Assembly (NCBI GenBank): GCA_036677685.1
Contig: JAVBWA010000011.1
Location: 161,685 to 225,684, forward strand
DNA from: JAQUBU01 sp036677685
Lineage (GTDB): Bacteria; Bacillota; Syntrophomonadia; Syntrophomonadales; Syntrophomonadaceae
Direction of reading: 5' to 3'
Length of the DNA stretch: 64,000 nucleotides
The translations under genes were made by a program, and so were the position numbers. Under the pieces are notes generated by a model. The model saw nothing but the letters and a program-made list of their open reading frames with translations. It ran no database searches and was not told where the DNA came from. The number at the start of each line of letters is the position of its first letter. The first letter of the stretch is position 1. Positions 24,825 to 33,312 of this stretch are shown one piece after another.

Positions 24825-25898
24825 ATGAAATCAAGTGTATTTGTTAAACGACTTAAGAGAGGGGAAATAACCTTGAACTCGGCACTTCCTGTAAGGAAAA
24901 CGGAAGAATATATAAATATAGCCGAAGGCCAAAAAACTCTCCCGGGCCGGCCAAGAAAAGCGAGTTGGCCGAGCAAACCCCTGCTTGAGGTACAGGATTT
25001 GTCTGTATCATTTACTCAATATACCGACGGATTGCGGCAGAGGAAACTCCAGGTAATCAGCAATCTGAATGTGTCCATTCAAGCAGGAGAGATTCTTGCC
25101 GTCGTAGGTGCCAGTGGGTCAGGCAAGAGCTTGCTGGCACATGCCATCCTGGGCATCCTGCCCAATAATGCTGAAGTTTCCGGTTCACTGCAGTATGCAG
25201 GAAAAGAACTCAGCAGCGAACGCCAGGCAGCACTGCGGGGACGCGAAATAGCTCTTGTGCCGCAATCGGTAAATTACCTGGACCCGCTGATGCGGGTGGG
25301 AAAACAGGTGCGCAGCGCCGTGAGAGATGGGAATCCGGTGGAAGCTCAGCGCCGGGTTTTTGAACGCTATCATCTGGATTCTCAAGTTGAGCGCCTGTTC
25401 CCGTTTCAGCTGTCGGGAGGTATGGCACGGCGTATTCTGGTAGCCATGGCCTTGCTAAGCGGCGCCCGGCTGGTTATTGCTGACGAACCTACCCCGGGAC
25501 TTGATCCTGCGGTTCTTGAGGAGGCCCTGGGCCACTTCCGGGAACTGGCTGACGAAGGTCGCGGAGTGATGTTTATAACCCATGATATAGGCACTGCGTT
25601 TAAAATTGCTCATCGTATCGCCGTATTTTATGCCGGTACTACCGTCGAGATCGCAGCCGTAGAAGAATTCAGCGGTGATGGCGAGGGTCTGCGTCATCCC
25701 TATACCAGGGCCTTGTGGAGAGCATTACCACAAAATGCCTTCCAACCCATCCCGGGTTTTCAGCCCCACCCGGATGCCCTGCCCCCAGGCTGTATTTTTC
25801 AGCCTCGTTGTCCCATGGCTACTGCCGAATGTGCCCAGCGGCAGCCTGAAGCACGTAAACTAAGGGGCGGGATGGTGAGGTGTATACATGCTTCTTGA
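24825..25898 (+). CDS. Peptide/nickel-family ABC transporter, ATPase 1 (OppD/NikD type)
   Basis: A 357-residue ATPase with Walker A GASGSGKSLLAHA (near 98), signature LSGGMARRILVAMAL, Walker B LVIADEPTPGLDP and H loop FITHDIGTAFKIAHR. The C-terminal oligopeptide-transporter extension contains PPGCIFQPRCPMA and two further Cys, as in Dpp/Opp ATPases where such cysteines can hold an Fe-S cluster. The signature has Met for the usual Gln. Start is uncertain: ATG at 24825 has a weak site, TTG at 24873 follows AGAGGGG by 8 bases. Confidence 0.88.
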   Translation: MKSSVFVKRLKRGEITLNSALPVRKTEEYINIAEGQKTLPGRPRKASWPSKPLLEVQDLSVSFTQYTDGLRQRKLQVISNLNVSIQAGEILAVVGASGSGKSLLAHAILGILPNNAEVSGSLQYAGKELSSERQAALRGREIALVPQSVNYLDPLMRVGKQVRSAVRDGNPVEAQRRVFERYHLDSQVERLFPFQLSGGMARRILVAMALLSGARLVIADEPTPGLDPAVLEEALGHFRELADEGRGVMFITHDIGTAFKIAHRIAVFYAGTTVEIAAVEEFSGDGEGLRHPYTRALWRALPQNAFQPIPGFQPHPDALPPGCIFQPRCPMATAECAQRQPEARKLRGGMVRCIHAS

Positions 25899-26505
25899 GG
25901 CGCAGCAGATAGGTTTTCATTATCTTAAAAGTTTATGGATCTTGCGGGGAGTGGACATAACTTTGGAATGCGGAGAAGTAGTCGGCCTCACGGGGCCGAG
26001 CGGTTGCGGAAAAACCACTCTGGGGCGCATATTGGCCGGATATGAGCAGCCGCATGAGGGCCGGGTCACTTTGAATGGTTCTCCCCTGCCTGTCAGGGGT
26101 TATAATCCGGTGCAATTGGTTTTCCAGCATCCGGAAAAAGCAGTCAACAGCCGATGGCATATGCACAATACACTATGTGAAGCCTGGACTCCGGATGATG
26201 ACTTGCTGATTTCGCTTGGAATCGAAAAGGAGTGGTTCAAACGCTGGCCCAATGAACTGTCGGGCGGAGAATTGCAGCGTTTTTGCGTGGCGCGGGCAAT
26301 TGGTCCAAAGACTCAGTTTCTAATAGCCGACGAGATGAGTACCATGCTTGATGCCATTACCCAGGCACAAATCTGGCATGTAGTTCTGGACGTCGCCCGG
26401 AAACGCAATTTGGGAGTTCTGGTGGTAAGCCACGAATCAAATCTGCTTAAGCGAGTCTGCAGCCGGGTAATTGACCTGACTTCTTTTAAGGCCACTGCAG
26501 TTTAG
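25888..26505 (+). CDS. Peptide/nickel-family ABC transporter, ATPase 2 (OppF/NikE type, short)
   Basis: A 205-residue ATPase with Walker A GPSGCGKTTLGRI, signature LSGGELQRFCVARAI and Walker B FLIADEMSTMLD, in which Pro is replaced by Met after Glu. It overlaps ATPase 1 by 11 bases. It lacks the C-terminal oligopeptide extension and is much shorter than OppF, closer to NikE-like or metal-type partners. The stop codon lies in GCAGTTTAGCAGTTTCAA, which resembles the hairpin arm of the interspersed repeat, marking the right edge of the inserted block. Confidence 0.85.
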   Translation: MLLEAQQIGFHYLKSLWILRGVDITLECGEVVGLTGPSGCGKTTLGRILAGYEQPHEGRVTLNGSPLPVRGYNPVQLVFQHPEKAVNSRWHMHNTLCEAWTPDDDLLISLGIEKEWFKRWPNELSGGELQRFCVARAIGPKTQFLIADEMSTMLDAITQAQIWHVVLDVARKRNLGVLVVSHESNLLKRVCSRVIDLTSFKATAV

Positions 26506-26516
26506 CAGTTTCAATT

Positions 26517-26609
26517 ACCCGGATAATCAAGCAAAAACAATTAGTTGTACAAGCAAAGGCGATATGGCTTTATAGTCTAAATGAAACTATGCTGCACCTA
26601 ATAAAATAA
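26517..26609 (+). pseudogene. Degraded 3' end of a K+ channel gene
   Basis: Read in frame, this encodes RIIKQKQLVVQAKA...LIK and a stop, aligning with the last 30 codons of the intact channel at 20155 (WIINQKQIIVQERR...RIK, stop). Nothing upstream of these codons is retained. It sits directly before intact fhs, mirroring the arrangement at 20590-20927. Confidence 0.8.
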
Positions 26610-26619
26610 GTTCCAAATG

Positions 26620-28287
26620 TTAAAACAGACCTACAATCTCTCCATCCGGCAGGATGTCAATCTTTTCGGCGGCAGGAGTTTTGGGAAGACCCGGCATGGT
26701 CATAATGTTTCCGGCCAAAGCCACAATAAATCCAGCCCCCGCTGCCAACCTGACTTCACGGATATTCACTTCAAAATTAGCGGGCCTGCCCAGCAAATCG
26801 GGGTTGTCAGAAAGCGAGTATTGGGTTTTGGATATACAGACCGGCAATTCTCCATAACCCAGTTCTTCGATTTTCTGCAGCATCTTTTGAGCTGCTCCCG
26901 AATAACTTACTGAAGCCGCACCGTATATTTCGCGGCAAATAATTTCAATTTTTTTCTCCAGCGGCTGGTTCAATTGATAGAGATAATGGAAATCACTATT
27001 TTGTTCAACCGCCTCCGCCACCTGCGCAGCCAGATCAAGACCGCCGGCACCGCCCTGGGCCCAGACCCGGGAGACAGCCAAGCGAGCATTGGCCTCTTGG
27101 CATTTATTGGCTACCAATTGAACCTCTTCAGGTATATCGCCCGGGAACTCATTCAAGGCCACTATTACCGGCATTCCGAACTTCTGTATATTTTCCAGAT
27201 GTTTTCTGAGGTTCTCGATTCCTGCTGCCAGGGCTTCCAAATTCGGCTCACCCAACTTGGCCTTGGCCACTCCTCCGTGGTGCTTCAAGGCTCTTATACT
27301 GGCTACCAAAACTACCGCATCAGGTCTCAAATTCCCATAACGGCAAACGATATCAAAAAACTTTTCAGCCCCCAGATCGGCACCAAAACCAGCTTCCGTT
27401 ATCGTATAATCAGCCAGTTTTACTGCCATTCTGGTAGCAATTATGCTGTTGGCACCATGAGCAATATTGGCAAAAGGTCCGCCATGAATAAAGGCCGGGG
27501 TGTTTTCCAGGGTCTGAACCAAATTGGGTTTTACCGCATCTTTCATCAAAAGGGCCATCGAACCGGCCGCTTTCAGGTCATCCGCCGTGATTGGCTTCCC
27601 ATCCCTGCTGTAAGCCACAATTATCTTTTTAAAACGTTCTTTAAGGTCCATTAAATCGCTGGCCAAACATAGGGCAGCCATTAATTCCGAAGCTACACTG
27701 ATATCAAATCCGGATTCCCGCGGTATTCCGTCGAGCCGCCCACCCAGCCCAAGAACCACATTTCTTAAAGCCCTTTCATTCAAATCCATTACCCGACGCC
27801 ATACCACCTGACGTGAATCAATGTTTAAAGCATTGCCTTGATGAAGGTGGTTGTCCAATAAAGCGGCGAGCAGATTATGGGCAGTTGTTACAGCATGGAT
27901 ATCCCCTGTAAAATGAAGGTTGATTTCATCCATAGGTACTACCTGAGCATAACCTCCGCCGGCAGCGCCGCCCTTTAAACCAAAAACCGGTCCCAGAGAG
28001 GGTTCCCTTAGTGCAACAACTGCCTTCTTGCCCATTTGATTAAGAGCCTGCCCCAATCCAATGGTCGTGGTTGTCTTGCCTTCTCCAGCCGGAGTAGGCG
28101 TAATGGCGGTTACCAACACCAGTTTTCCTGAAGGCCGGTCTTTTATTTTATCCCAGATATCCAAAGCTATTTTCGCTTTATATCTACCGTAAAGTTCGAG
28201 GCAGTCATCCTCGACTCCCAAATAATTAGCCACCTCGCCAATATGTTTCATATTCGCCGCTTGGGCAATCTCAATATCGCTTTTCAT
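26620..28287 (-). CDS. fhs: Formate-tetrahydrofolate ligase
   Basis: A 555-residue ATP-dependent enzyme that joins formate to tetrahydrofolate, giving 10-formyl-THF for one-carbon metabolism or the Wood-Ljungdahl methyl branch. Signatures are TPTPAGEGKTTTTIGL near residue 65, REPSLGPVFGLKGGAAGGGY, and the C-terminal AGNIMTMPGLPKTPAAEKID. Length is normal. It lies at the far side of the peptide/nickel-family transporter block and has a truncated double at 20722. Methyl-THF derived from it can feed the methionine synthase at 59903. Confidence 0.96.
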   Translation of the reverse strand: MKSDIEIAQAANMKHIGEVANYLGVEDDCLELYGRYKAKIALDIWDKIKDRPSGKLVLVTAITPTPAGEGKTTTTIGLGQALNQMGKKAVVALREPSLGPVFGLKGGAAGGGYAQVVPMDEINLHFTGDIHAVTTAHNLLAALLDNHLHQGNALNIDSRQVVWRRVMDLNERALRNVVLGLGGRLDGIPRESGFDISVASELMAALCLASDLMDLKERFKKIIVAYSRDGKPITADDLKAAGSMALLMKDAVKPNLVQTLENTPAFIHGGPFANIAHGANSIIATRMAVKLADYTITEAGFGADLGAEKFFDIVCRYGNLRPDAVVLVASIRALKHHGGVAKAKLGEPNLEALAAGIENLRKHLENIQKFGMPVIVALNEFPGDIPEEVQLVANKCQEANARLAVSRVWAQGGAGGLDLAAQVAEAVEQNSDFHYLYQLNQPLEKKIEIICREIYGAASVSYSGAAQKMLQKIEELGYGELPVCISKTQYSLSDNPDLLGRPANFEVNIREVRLAAGAGFIVALAGNIMTMPGLPKTPAAEKIDILPDGEIVGLF

Positions 28288-28374
28288 AGACTAAATCTCC
28301 TCCGTTGTTGATTTCTATCATTTTACCCTATCAAAAGCAATTGTTCCTGGTTTTTATTTCCTTTTTTATGGATT

Positions 28375-28911
28375 TTATTTAAATAGCAGATTGCAGATAT
28401 AGATGGAAGCCAAAAATCCGCTTATATCAGCACTTAAACCGGTAATTATCGAATAACGGTATTTTTTAATTCCAACTGAACCAAAATAGATGGTCAACAC
28501 AAAAAAGGTTGTATCAGTGGTTCCCTGCATTACTGAGGCACACCTGCCGATGAAAGAATCCGGGCCATATACTTTCATTATTTCCGTGGCCAGACCTAAA
28601 ACCGCACTTCCCGACAAGGGACGCATTACCGCCAGGGGCAGAAGTTCAGGCGGCGCACCGATTAATTTAGTTATCGGGGCTATGGCATTGCTCAAATAAT
28701 TCATGGCTCCCGAAGCTCGAAAAACTGAAATAGCAATCATCATTCCCACCAAAAAAGGAATGATTTTAACTACGGTAGTAAAACCTTCTTCAGCGCCTTC
28801 CACAAAAGCTTCATAAACCGGAACTTTTCTTATATAGCCATATACCGGAATTACCAGCAATAATAACGGAATGGCCCATTTGGACACGGAGGTCAGGAAA
28901 GATAAAAGCAT
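28375..28911 (-). CDS. spmB: Spore maturation protein B
   Basis: A 178-residue membrane protein of the nucleoside-recognition (Gate) family, required for normal spore core dehydration in Bacillus. FVEGAEEGFTTVVKIIPFLVGMMIAISVFR near residues 35-65 and the MQGTTDTTFFVLTIYFGSVG segment are typical. Its start is directly next to the spmA stop (28912), so the two are one transcription and translation unit. With spmA it shows a spore-forming organism. Confidence 0.93.
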   Translation of the reverse strand: MLLSFLTSVSKWAIPLLLLVIPVYGYIRKVPVYEAFVEGAEEGFTTVVKIIPFLVGMMIAISVFRASGAMNYLSNAIAPITKLIGAPPELLPLAVMRPLSGSAVLGLATEIMKVYGPDSFIGRCASVMQGTTDTTFFVLTIYFGSVGIKKYRYSIITGLSADISGFLASIYICNLLFK

Positions 28912-29505
28912 TTAACGACGCCTCCTCCACCGGCTTCGGGTACGAAACCAGTAATCAAGCGATACCGCAATGAACATCGAGATACTGGTGGCAAAAATGC
29001 AAGGACCTACAATTTCGGTTGGATTAGCCGAAGCGAACGAGAGACGCACACCAATAATAGTGGCTGGAATAAGCGTTATACATGAAGTGTTGAGGGCCAG
29101 AAAAGTACACATGGCCTCTGAAGCTTCCGGAGAGCCGTCATTAAGCTGTTGCATTTGCTGCATGGCTTTCATCCCGAAAGGGGTTGCAGCATTACCCAGC
29201 CCCAAAATATTAGCACTTAGGTTGAGAATAATCGTTCCCATTGCGGGATGCTCGGGGGGAATGCTGGGAAACAAGCGACATGTCAATGGTTTAAGGAGAC
29301 GGGAAATTATTCTTATCAAACCGCCGCGTTCGGCAATTCTCATTATACCCAGCCATAGAGCCATTATGCCGATCAGATCAAAGCACACTTGCACGGCTCC
29401 CTGAGCCGCGCCCAAGGCAGCTTCGGTTACTACTTCCACATTGCCGTTAAGAGCGGCAATAATAATTCCTGAGGCCAATAAGAGCAGCCAAATCAAATTA
29501 AGCAA
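28912..29505 (-). CDS. spmA: Spore maturation protein A
   Basis: A 197-residue membrane protein and partner of SpmB. The core reads WLGIMRIAERGGLIRIISRL near residue 52, then NLSANILGLGNAATPFGMKA, both typical of SpmA. The start is a TTG with GGAGG 8 bases upstream. It ends immediately before spmB. A 157-bp inverted-repeat element lies upstream. Confidence 0.93.
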   Translation of the reverse strand: MLNLIWLLLLASGIIIAALNGNVEVVTEAALGAAQGAVQVCFDLIGIMALWLGIMRIAERGGLIRIISRLLKPLTCRLFPSIPPEHPAMGTIILNLSANILGLGNAATPFGMKAMQQMQQLNDGSPEASEAMCTFLALNTSCITLIPATIIGVRLSFASANPTEIVGPCIFATSISMFIAVSLDYWFRTRSRWRRRR

Positions 29506-29604
29506 TTTTCATTCCTCCGGAAATTACTAATTCCTGTTGAAGGTTATGATTTGGCCCCAGAAAATAGAACAATTCCCCTGTTTAGAGGAATTGCAAAAAC
29601 ATAA

Positions 29605-29761
29605 GGACAGGCATACACATTTTATGGATGAAAAGAGGTAAAGGCGGGGAAATGTGGCTCAACAAGTTCCATAAATAATGGCAATACTTAAACTTGTTGC
29701 ATAGCTATTCTCCTCAATCAATAGTCCGGGCTTTTCAGTAATAACATGTGTATGCCTGTCC
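29605..29761. repeat. 157-bp inverted-repeat element (MITE-like or long hairpin)
   Basis: Perfect 16-bp terminal arms, GGACAGGCATACACAT at 29605-29620 and its complement at 29746-29761, enclose a second inverted pair CAACAAGTT/AACTTGTTG at 29660-29668 and 29691-29699, plus GAAAAG/CTTTTC between. It lies between spmA and ytfJ. It encodes nothing and no target-site duplication is clear. Confidence 0.75.
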
Positions 29762-29797
29762 ATTTTTAAGTTTATTAATTGATTCAAAACCTAGCCT

Positions 29798-30217
29798 CTA
29801 GGATGGGTTATAGTGATGGTTGTGATTTTCCCTTTTTTTGAAAATACATTCGATTTTGTCCATAATCTGCGGGGCAATATCCACCATTCGTTCGGCCAGA
29901 TGGTTGCCTTGAACAGATATAAGACGGACATCATTCATGCGCACCACCAAAAACCCGATTGGTTTGACCGATACTCCGGCACCGCTGCCGCCGGCAAAAG
30001 GCAGTTCATTGGCTTTGGGCGAACTCCATTCATATTCCCCGCCCCCTGCCGCAAAACCGCAGGCTACCTGCGATATAGGAATAATTACTGAGCCATCATT
30101 GGTTTCCACTGCATCGCCCACTACGGTATTTACATCAACCATTTCTTTTATACTTTGCATAGCGGTTTTCATCAAACCTTCAATTGGACGGCTATGCTTT
30201 TCCTCTTGCGTCTCCAT
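29798..30217 (-). CDS. ytfJ: Sporulation protein YtfJ/GerW family
   Basis: A 139-residue protein of the GerW family, linked to spore germination and cortex hydrolysis in Bacillus. The core VVGDAVETNDGSVIIPISQV, FAAGGGEY and GVSVKPIGFLVV is clearly visible. The ATG at 30217 follows GGGGG by 7 bases and overlaps the DUF2953 gene by 26 bases. The ytfJ next to a DUF2953 (ytfI-like) gene is the usual order in Firmicutes. Confidence 0.9.
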   Translation of the reverse strand: METQEEKHSRPIEGLMKTAMQSIKEMVDVNTVVGDAVETNDGSVIIPISQVACGFAAGGGEYEWSSPKANELPFAGGSGAGVSVKPIGFLVVRMNDVRLISVQGNHLAERMVDIAPQIMDKIECIFKKRENHNHHYNPS

Positions 30218-30803
30218 GCCAGCACCCCCATTTTTTCGTTTGTTCAGCAATTATATTTATTCTATTTCTAAGCCAAACAGCCATTTTTATCTTGCTTGAG
30301 CGATATAGCTCTTGCAAGCGCAGGCTGAGTAAAATAATAGCTATGTAGATAATATATCCGAGGCGCCATTTGATTATGCACTCCAGTTCACTAAGGAGTA
30401 TCTTGCTTGAAAAATCAGGTGTTACATTTATATTGAAATCCTTTAAGCGCTTCCGGTTTTTAAGGAAGCTGATTAAACTGCCCTTACAGGCCCAAATTCC
30501 TCCAACACTTATTGCCGTATACATGGCATCCTCCAGGCCGATTACCGTATTCCAAAACAGCTCATCAATTAAGATGTGTTTGAATAATTTGGCCCGGATT
30601 CCATGATCCGCAGTCCATTTAGTCAAAGACAAGTTCTTAACAGGAAGTTTATCTTTTAACTTTATAAACCGGGGAAATAAGATAGTGAAGTTAATTTTAG
30701 TTTCTTCACCTTCACAGTATTCGATATTGACCTTAAATTTTATATACAACAGCGATAATGCCGTTAATAGCAAAAAGGTCGATAAAATAAATAAGGCTGG
30801 CAT
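30192..30803 (-). CDS. DUF2953 (YtfI-like) membrane protein
   Basis: A 203-residue protein with an N-terminal membrane helix (about 3-22), a beta-rich part containing IEYCEGEETKINF, and a second hydrophobic segment near 165-178. It matches the DUF2953 pattern seen in sporulation-associated YtfI proteins. It overlaps ytfJ by 26 bases, so both are expressed together. No enzyme motif is seen; a sporulation role is by association. Confidence 0.78.
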   Translation of the reverse strand: MPALFILSTFLLLTALSLLYIKFKVNIEYCEGEETKINFTILFPRFIKLKDKLPVKNLSLTKWTADHGIRAKLFKHILIDELFWNTVIGLEDAMYTAISVGGIWACKGSLISFLKNRKRLKDFNINVTPDFSSKILLSELECIIKWRLGYIIYIAIILLSLRLQELYRSSKIKMAVWLRNRINIIAEQTKKWGCWHGDARGKA

Positions 30804-30859
30804 TCTATGCCTCCCGTTTTAAGCATATCATTCCCAGCCGTTTCCATATTATGCAAAGC

Positions 30860-31420
30860 TTATTTCGCTCTTTGCAGATCTTCTATTAGTTTTTCGAGTT
30901 CAGTGATTATTTTGTACATCTCCTCATCAATACTGATATTCGCTCTTCCCAGCCTGAAAGTCGGGCAGTGTAAATTAAAATCAATAATTTTTTTATATAT
31001 TTTTTCCCAGCGCAAGCGGGTTTCAAAGAAAAAGTGGGCTTTTCTTTTATCGTATCTTTTGCGGGCCAAGCTGCCGTGTTTCTCACTATAAAAAAGCACT
31101 GTGTAACGCCTGAAGTTCTCGACTTCCTTGTCAATTTTTTCCATATCCGCGTCAATCTCTTTGCCCAATTCGATCCAATAAGGTGCAAAATCGTTGTCTT
31201 TTAAGATTTTAAACGTCATCCTGAGATCAAGTGGTTCGAAAGGATTTTCCTCGAGATTCAGCGGTTTTCCAGCCCCTTCAAGATTATCAAAATCCCCCCG
31301 CTGTTGGGCTTTTAATATTTGATTCTCCACCAAATCTTCGGTACTGCTCATATAACGGGCCAGCTTTTTGGCCTGTTGGGATTTGATCTTTATTTCTTCT
31401 TCAATTGATTTCTCACTCAT
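30860..31420 (-). CDS. DnaJ-C28-like (DUF1992) domain protein
   Basis: A 186-residue soluble protein. The DUF1992 core is QILKAQQRGDFDNLEGAGKP followed by LNLEENPF, near residues 33-60. The rest is highly charged and helical. The ATG at 31420 follows GGAGGAG and overlaps the scpB stop by 8 bases. The molecular function of this family in bacteria is not established. Confidence 0.85.
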   Translation of the reverse strand: MSEKSIEEEIKIKSQQAKKLARYMSSTEDLVENQILKAQQRGDFDNLEGAGKPLNLEENPFEPLDLRMTFKILKDNDFAPYWIELGKEIDADMEKIDKEVENFRRYTVLFYSEKHGSLARKRYDKRKAHFFFETRLRWEKIYKKIIDFNLHCPTFRLGRANISIDEEMYKIITELEKLIEDLQRAK

Positions 31421-31946
31421 TGTCTTTGGTCTCCTCCATAACAACCGGCAGTTCTTTCAAACTGGCTAATCCAAATAATTTCAAAAACTCTTCACTGGTT
31501 CCGTAGGTAATGGGTTTTCCTACTGCCGCCTTAAATCCCAGTTCTTGAATGAGGCCCTTTTCCAGCAGATTACTAATCGTCCGGTCAGCTTTGACGCCCC
31601 GAATCTGTTCTATTTCAGCCCGGGTAATCGGCTGCCGGTAAGCAATAATGGCCAGAGTATCCAGGACAGCCGGGGACAGCCGCTTACGCGCCGGTTTTTC
31701 CATACGGCTCAGGATGTCGGAATAGTCTGGATTGGTACACATCAGATAAAAACCGTTATCCTCCAATATCTGTATACCACGTTTTCGCTTGTGATTATTA
31801 TATTCGCTTAGCATTTCCCGCATCAAAGCTTTTAATTCCAAGAGCGGTATATCGAGAATCTCAACCAATTCATCAATATTTACCCGTTCTGCGCGCGTGA
31901 ACAAAATCGCTTCAACCGCACCCATAACTTCATCCCGCATCAACAT
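31413..31946 (-). CDS. scpB: Segregation and condensation protein B
   Basis: A 177-residue winged-helix subunit that, with ScpA and SMC, forms the bacterial condensin. Signatures are GAVEAILFTRAERVNIDEL and LAIIAYRQPITRAEIEQIRG near residue 100. It starts 2 bases after the scpA stop, so the two are translationally linked. Confidence 0.95.
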   Translation of the reverse strand: MLMRDEVMGAVEAILFTRAERVNIDELVEILDIPLLELKALMREMLSEYNNHKRKRGIQILEDNGFYLMCTNPDYSDILSRMEKPARKRLSPAVLDTLAIIAYRQPITRAEIEQIRGVKADRTISNLLEKGLIQELGFKAAVGKPITYGTSEEFLKLFGLASLKELPVVMEETKDNE

Positions 31947-31947
31947 C

Positions 31948-32667
31948 TTAAATCGCCACCCGCAAACTTACTACAATCTCTCCGAAAGCTTGATTCTGCA
32001 GGGCTTGCACTTCTTGCAGCCTCAACAATTCCAGCAGAGCCAGAAATAAGGCCAAAGCTTCCCTGAGATTGGCAACATCCGTAAACAAATCCTGAAAAAT
32101 TATGCCTTTGGGGTTTCTCCGCAAAAGATTCAATATTTCATCCATTTTATCGGCAATATTAACATCGCCCTGCGGCATTTGATATGCTTCCTCACTTTTA
32201 TTATAATCACGCATCAATGTCTGATAAGCTCGAAAAAGCATAGCGGTTTCCGCAGTAAATTCACCCGCTGACTGGTATTCCGTAGCACCGCTGCGGTAGA
32301 ATACCCGGCTTATTTCTCCGTCCTGTTTTTGCTGCAGGTATTCAGCCGCCTTTTTGTATTTTTTATAATCCAGCAGTTTTTGCACCAACTCCTGGCGGGG
32401 ATCAACCGGTTCGTCCTCTTCTTCCTCGGATGCCGGTTTGCCGGGCAGCAGCATTCGTGATTTGAGGTTCAACAGGTAACTGGCCATAATTAAGAAATCA
32501 CCCATTTTATCCAGATCAAAATCACCGCTGGCCTGCAAGTAATCCAGGTATTGATCACTTATAGCCGCGATAGGTATATCATAAATATCCAACTCATTTT
32601 CTTCAATCAGGTATAAAAGCAGATCCAGAGGACCGTGAAAGGCTTCCAGATCAACCATATAAGCCAT
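31948..32667 (-). CDS. scpA: Segregation and condensation protein A
   Basis: A 239-residue kleisin that bridges the heads of an SMC dimer. The N-terminal DLEAFHGPLDLLLYLIEENELDIYDI and the FLIMASYLLNLKSRMLLP helix are typical, and the acidic middle is followed by a winged-helix C-terminus. It lies 18 bases after the M50 protease gene. Confidence 0.95.
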   Translation of the reverse strand: MAYMVDLEAFHGPLDLLLYLIEENELDIYDIPIAAISDQYLDYLQASGDFDLDKMGDFLIMASYLLNLKSRMLLPGKPASEEEEDEPVDPRQELVQKLLDYKKYKKAAEYLQQKQDGEISRVFYRSGATEYQSAGEFTAETAMLFRAYQTLMRDYNKSEEAYQMPQGDVNIADKMDEILNLLRRNPKGIIFQDLFTDVANLREALALFLALLELLRLQEVQALQNQAFGEIVVSLRVAI

Positions 32668-32685
32668 ATTTACTCTCCCCTTAAG

Positions 32686-33312
32686 CTAAAATATAATCGC
32701 TGCTAAGAGGGTGTATATCAAATTCGCCAGCGGCATGAAAATCCTGCCGGCCAAACCCGAAACAATCAGTAATAATAGAATTATCGGCCCGTATTGCTCC
32801 AGCGAATAAATATAGTGGGCCCCGGTATCCGGCAGTAAACCGGCCAAAATTTTCGATCCGTCCAAAGGCGGCAGGGGGATGAGATTAAATGCCGCTAAAA
32901 TAATGTTTATATAAATTAAAGGATGGATTAAACTCAGAGTCGTATCAGCCCATTCCAGACCTTGAAATGGGACAAGGTATTTGTATGCTATCATGCCAAC
33001 AGAAGCCAGCAAAATATTCATGCCCGGCCCCGCCAGAGAAACCAGCATCATTCCCTTTTTGATGCTGATGTTCTTAAAATTGTACGGGTTTACCTGCACC
33101 GGTTTGGCCCAGCCGAAATGAAAAATAAAAAGCATGATAAAACCCAGCCAGTCAATATGGGGCAAAGGGTTCAAAGTTAACCGGCCCTGGTAATAAGGTG
33201 TGCTATCGCCCAGTAGATCAGCTGCCTTGCCGTGCGCATATTCGTGAAAAACCAGGGCTATCACAATAGCCGGCAAAGCAATGATCATTTCAGTTATTGA
33301 TTGCAGCATCAC
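32686..33312 (-). CDS. Site-2-type membrane metalloprotease (M50)
   Basis: A 208-residue polytopic protein with the zinc motif HEYAH near residue 24 and the distant NLIPLPPLDGSKIL motif near 144, both hallmarks of intramembrane zinc proteases. It resembles YwhC-like short family members, which lack PDZ domains. Its start overlaps the upstream gene by 23 bases. The substrate is unknown; genes of this type commonly lie beside scpAB in Clostridia. Confidence 0.9.
   Translation of the reverse strand: MMLQSITEMIIALPAIVIALVFHEYAHGKAADLLGDSTPYYQGRLTLNPLPHIDWLGFIMLFIFHFGWAKPVQVNPYNFKNISIKKGMMLVSLAGPGMNILLASVGMIAYKYLVPFQGLEWADTTLSLIHPLIYINIILAAFNLIPLPPLDGSKILAGLLPDTGAHYIYSLEQYGPIILLLLIVSGLAGRIFMPLANLIYTLLAAIIF

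Noticed and set aside
26974..27654. A 226-codon plus-strand frame
   Set aside because: It is antisense to fhs and has no start signal.
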